Below, piece by piece: positions 57,513-59,310 of a stretch of 59,310 bases of DNA (positions are counted from its first letter, which is position 1; each line of letters begins with the position of its first letter). Source of the DNA: Christensenella sp. UBA7588 (GTDB taxonomy: Bacteria > Bacillota > Clostridia > Christensenellales > CAG-917); assembly GCA_002478945.1 (NCBI GenBank), contig DLKM01000016.1, positions 1-59,310 of the forward strand, in the 5' to 3' direction. The notes under the pieces are model-generated. The model worked only from the letters and a program-made list of their open reading frames with translations. It was not told the DNA's origin and did not search any database. Made by a program: the position numbers and the translations under genes.

Positions 57513-59207
57513 TTATTCCGCCTCTTGCACGATATAATCTCCGCTCAAATCGTCGAATACGAGCATTTGCTTTCTTTCGTTTTCAACGAACACCACTTTA
57601 AGTATCTCGGGCGCGATATGCTCCGCCGACAACACTTTGCCGTCGAATTTTTTGTATGAATCGAGCAAAATCTGCATTTTCACGTCGTCGTACGCGCCTA
57701 TATCGTCACTTACGAACAATACGTCGCCGAAAATGTGATTTACCTTTGCAAGAAGTTGCTTTTGTTGCATCGTGTAGCCGGCTTTCTTCATTCCGTCGTC
57801 GCGCAAGAAGAATACGTCGGGGTCGTTTGCCCAAATTCTGCCGTTGAGATGACGACGATAAATGCTGTTTATCATTGCCATTTTTGCGGAAATTATCTCT
57901 TGGTTGGTCACTTTGACGTAGAATTTTTCTTTGAAAGTGTTCTCGACGTCACAACTGATTCTGCAAGCGTCCACCACACCGAACGCAGGAGCAAGCGGAA
58001 CGCCGCATCCGAGGATAATCTTTTCTCCGCAACACTCGCGCAAAAAGTCCATAGCCTCGCACATAAGTTGACCTCTCGTCTTTCCGTTTCTCGGCTCGAT
58101 TGCCGCGGCGTACAAAAAGTCGAGTTTGACCATATCGAAATGCCACTCGTTGAAAACCTTATCGAAGAAAGATTTGATATACTCGCGCACTTCCTCTTTT
58201 TCAAAGTCGAGAGCATAGAAGCCGCCCCACGCGATACCGCTTACGACGGGTCTGCCGTGCTTGTTGCGAATGAGCCAGTCTGGATGATTTTTGATGACGT
58301 TAGCCTTGAATTGCGCGGCAAACGGAGCATACCAAAGCCCTGCCATCAAGCCTTGAGCGTGTATTTTTTCGACAATCGGAGCAAGACCGTTGGGGAACTT
58401 GACGGTATCCATATCCCAGTCGCCCACTTTCGTTTCGTAACCGTCGTCTATTTGGAAAATATTTGCGTTTTTGCCTGCTTTCGACAAACCTTCGAGGTCT
58501 CGCAAGATAATCTCCTCGTTGATGTTCTGATAATAGTTATACCACGAGGTGTAGCCTGCAAGATGTTGCACCCTGCCCGTGTTTTTGCGCGGATAAAGAG
58601 CAAAATACGCGTCGAAAACGTCGTCGTACGCGCCTTGGAACCTGACAATATCGAACAACTCGTATTCTCCGTCCAAAGTCAAACCTTCGACGTCTTTGAC
58701 TGCGGCAAAAACGTTTTGGGCATAGTCGGCGTAAAAAATCGTATAGCCCGTGCGCTCGTTGAGCGAACCTACAAGCTCCACCTTTTCGTCTATGCGGAAA
58801 TAAGTATACGAGAAGCTGTGATAAAGACTCTTGCCGTATTCCGTAAACGCATAGTCTCCGCTCGCTCCCGAAAACGTTCTTGCAATCGGAAGATTCGAAA
58901 GCGTGCGCAATCCGTATTGCGTATCCGTGCGTTTATACTCTCTCGACGACGTCCAAGACTGAAAACCGTTGGCAAAAAATCTTTCTGTTTGCTCGTAATA
59001 ACGGTCGTAAATCAATTCTGCAAGTTCCGCTTTGACGGGCGTCTTTGCGTTTACGACAATTTTGACGGCGTTTTCTCCGCCCTCGTCTCTTACGTCAAAA
59101 TATTCTCCCGAATATCCGTTTTTGACGTCGGAAGAATCCAAGGATTCTTCGTTATACTTGCCGTTGACGCGATAGCCGATTTTAAGAGTGAATTCTTTAA
59201 GATTCAT
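57513..59207 (-). CDS. GH36-type alpha-galactosidase
   Basis: 564 residues from ATG 59207 (GGGGG-type site). No signal peptide, so intracellular. N-terminal beta-domain (1-200), then the TIM barrel: YTSWYNYYQNI, FQIDDGYETKVGDWD, WGGFYALDFEKEEVREY, the nucleophile Asp in FDMVKLDFLY and the acid/base Asp in CRISCDVENTF. It should remove terminal alpha-galactose from raffinose-type or similar sugars. Shorter than classic GH36 (about 720), typical of a smaller subgroup. First gene of a run through yggS and sepF to lspA, an odd partner for division genes. Confidence 0.88.
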   Translation of the reverse strand: MNLKEFTLKIGYRVNGKYNEESLDSSDVKNGYSGEYFDVRDEGGENAVKIVVNAKTPVKAELAELIYDRYYEQTERFFANGFQSWTSSREYKRTDTQYGLRTLSNLPIARTFSGASGDYAFTEYGKSLYHSFSYTYFRIDEKVELVGSLNERTGYTIFYADYAQNVFAAVKDVEGLTLDGEYELFDIVRFQGAYDDVFDAYFALYPRKNTGRVQHLAGYTSWYNYYQNINEEIILRDLEGLSKAGKNANIFQIDDGYETKVGDWDMDTVKFPNGLAPIVEKIHAQGLMAGLWYAPFAAQFKANVIKNHPDWLIRNKHGRPVVSGIAWGGFYALDFEKEEVREYIKSFFDKVFNEWHFDMVKLDFLYAAAIEPRNGKTRGQLMCEAMDFLRECCGEKIILGCGVPLAPAFGVVDACRISCDVENTFKEKFYVKVTNQEIISAKMAMINSIYRRHLNGRIWANDPDVFFLRDDGMKKAGYTMQQKQLLAKVNHIFGDVLFVSDDIGAYDDVKMQILLDSYKKFDGKVLSAEHIAPEILKVVFVENERKQMLVFDDLSGDYIVQEAE

Positions 59208-59291
59208 ATTCGCATTCCCCCATACTTTCATATAGATAACTTATTATATCAACATTAGAGCGAATTGTAAAGTGCGAAATTTTGAAATAAA

Positions 59292-59310
59292 ATGCAACTT
59301 CCCCCTTCCT
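59292..59310. repeat. Probable start of a third copy of the dispersed repeat
   Basis: ATGCAACTTCCCCCTTCCT at the very end of the window matches the left edge of copies A and B, including the ATGCAA flank seen before copy B (33733-33750). Truncated by the window. Confidence 0.5.

Overview
The window looks like a chromosomal segment of a low-to-middle GC Gram-positive bacterium, most likely an uncultured gut lineage of Clostridia (Bacillota). The evidence is the gene neighbourhoods: hrcA-grpE-dnaK-dnaJ-prmA-rsmE-mtaB under a CIRCE-type operator, ylxM-ffh-rpsP-khpA-rimM-trmD, rbgA, sepF, a sigma-A-like promoter grammar (TTGACA/TATAAT, 16-17 bp spacers) and strong AGGAGG ribosome-binding sites. 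The genus cannot be named from the sequence alone. Most of the window is housekeeping DNA on the minus strand. The accessory interest lies in a few secreted proteins and in unusual non-coding DNA.

Layout. 1-5060 (+): a Sel1-repeat protein cut by the window edge, a holin-like small membrane protein, and a large secreted, membrane-anchored endonuclease I. 5177-13905 (-): alkaline phosphatase lipoprotein, flavin reductase-like protein, rho, an MBL-fold hydrolase, PRPP synthetase, hemW and lepA. 14021-16515: a glycerophosphodiesterase, then a divergent pair made of an Asp/Tyr-rich membrane protein and a tiny XRE regulator that share a four-half-site operator. 16597-26601 (-): a GT-C-like membrane lipoprotein, rplS with a structured leader, yraN, rnhB, rbgA, trmD, rimM, khpA, rpsP, ffh, ylxM and an M29 aminopeptidase. 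26743-30456 (-): a TetR-GNAT pair and an old-yellow-enzyme/FAD oxidoreductase. 30632-31628: tRNA-Glu, a 25-residue membrane micro-ORF, and a structured leader RNA ahead of a two-TM zinc-ribbon protein. 31718-34766 (-): a metal-responsive locus (ArsR/SmtB repressor, free-standing HMA protein, Zn/Cd P-type ATPase). 35040-39662 (+): a 1540-residue surface protein with two metallophosphoesterase domains. 39868-48097 (-): hinT, mtaB, rsmE, prmA, dnaJ, dnaK, grpE, hrcA. 48342-49876: a TIGR04076-like protein probably made from a leaderless mRNA, a tRNA-Thr with a displaced 3'-half copy, and a methyltransferase. 49995-59207 (-): lemA with a large membrane partner, an ABC exporter, rluD, lspA with an acidic tail, sepF, yggS and a GH36 alpha-galactosidase.

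How the genes work together. Three blocks are classic: heat shock plus rRNA/tRNA modification under HrcA; signal-recognition and ribosome assembly (ffh, rpsP, rimM, trmD, rplS, rbgA); and envelope/division functions (lspA, sepF, rluD). A phosphate and nucleic-acid scavenging theme runs through the secreted proteins: endonuclease I, alkaline phosphatase, glycerophosphodiesterase and the twin metallophosphoesterase are all hydrolases of phosphate esters, three of them with export signals. This link is an inference.

The least explained elements are non-coding: the terminator-bearing leader RNA at 30964-31100 (no riboswitch class recognised), a dispersed repeat of about 83 bp core present twice and apparently beginning a third time at the window end, a near-complete 124-bp palindrome beside hinT, a terminator-bounded hairpin RNA at 28222-28330, and the tRNA-Thr 3'-half duplication.
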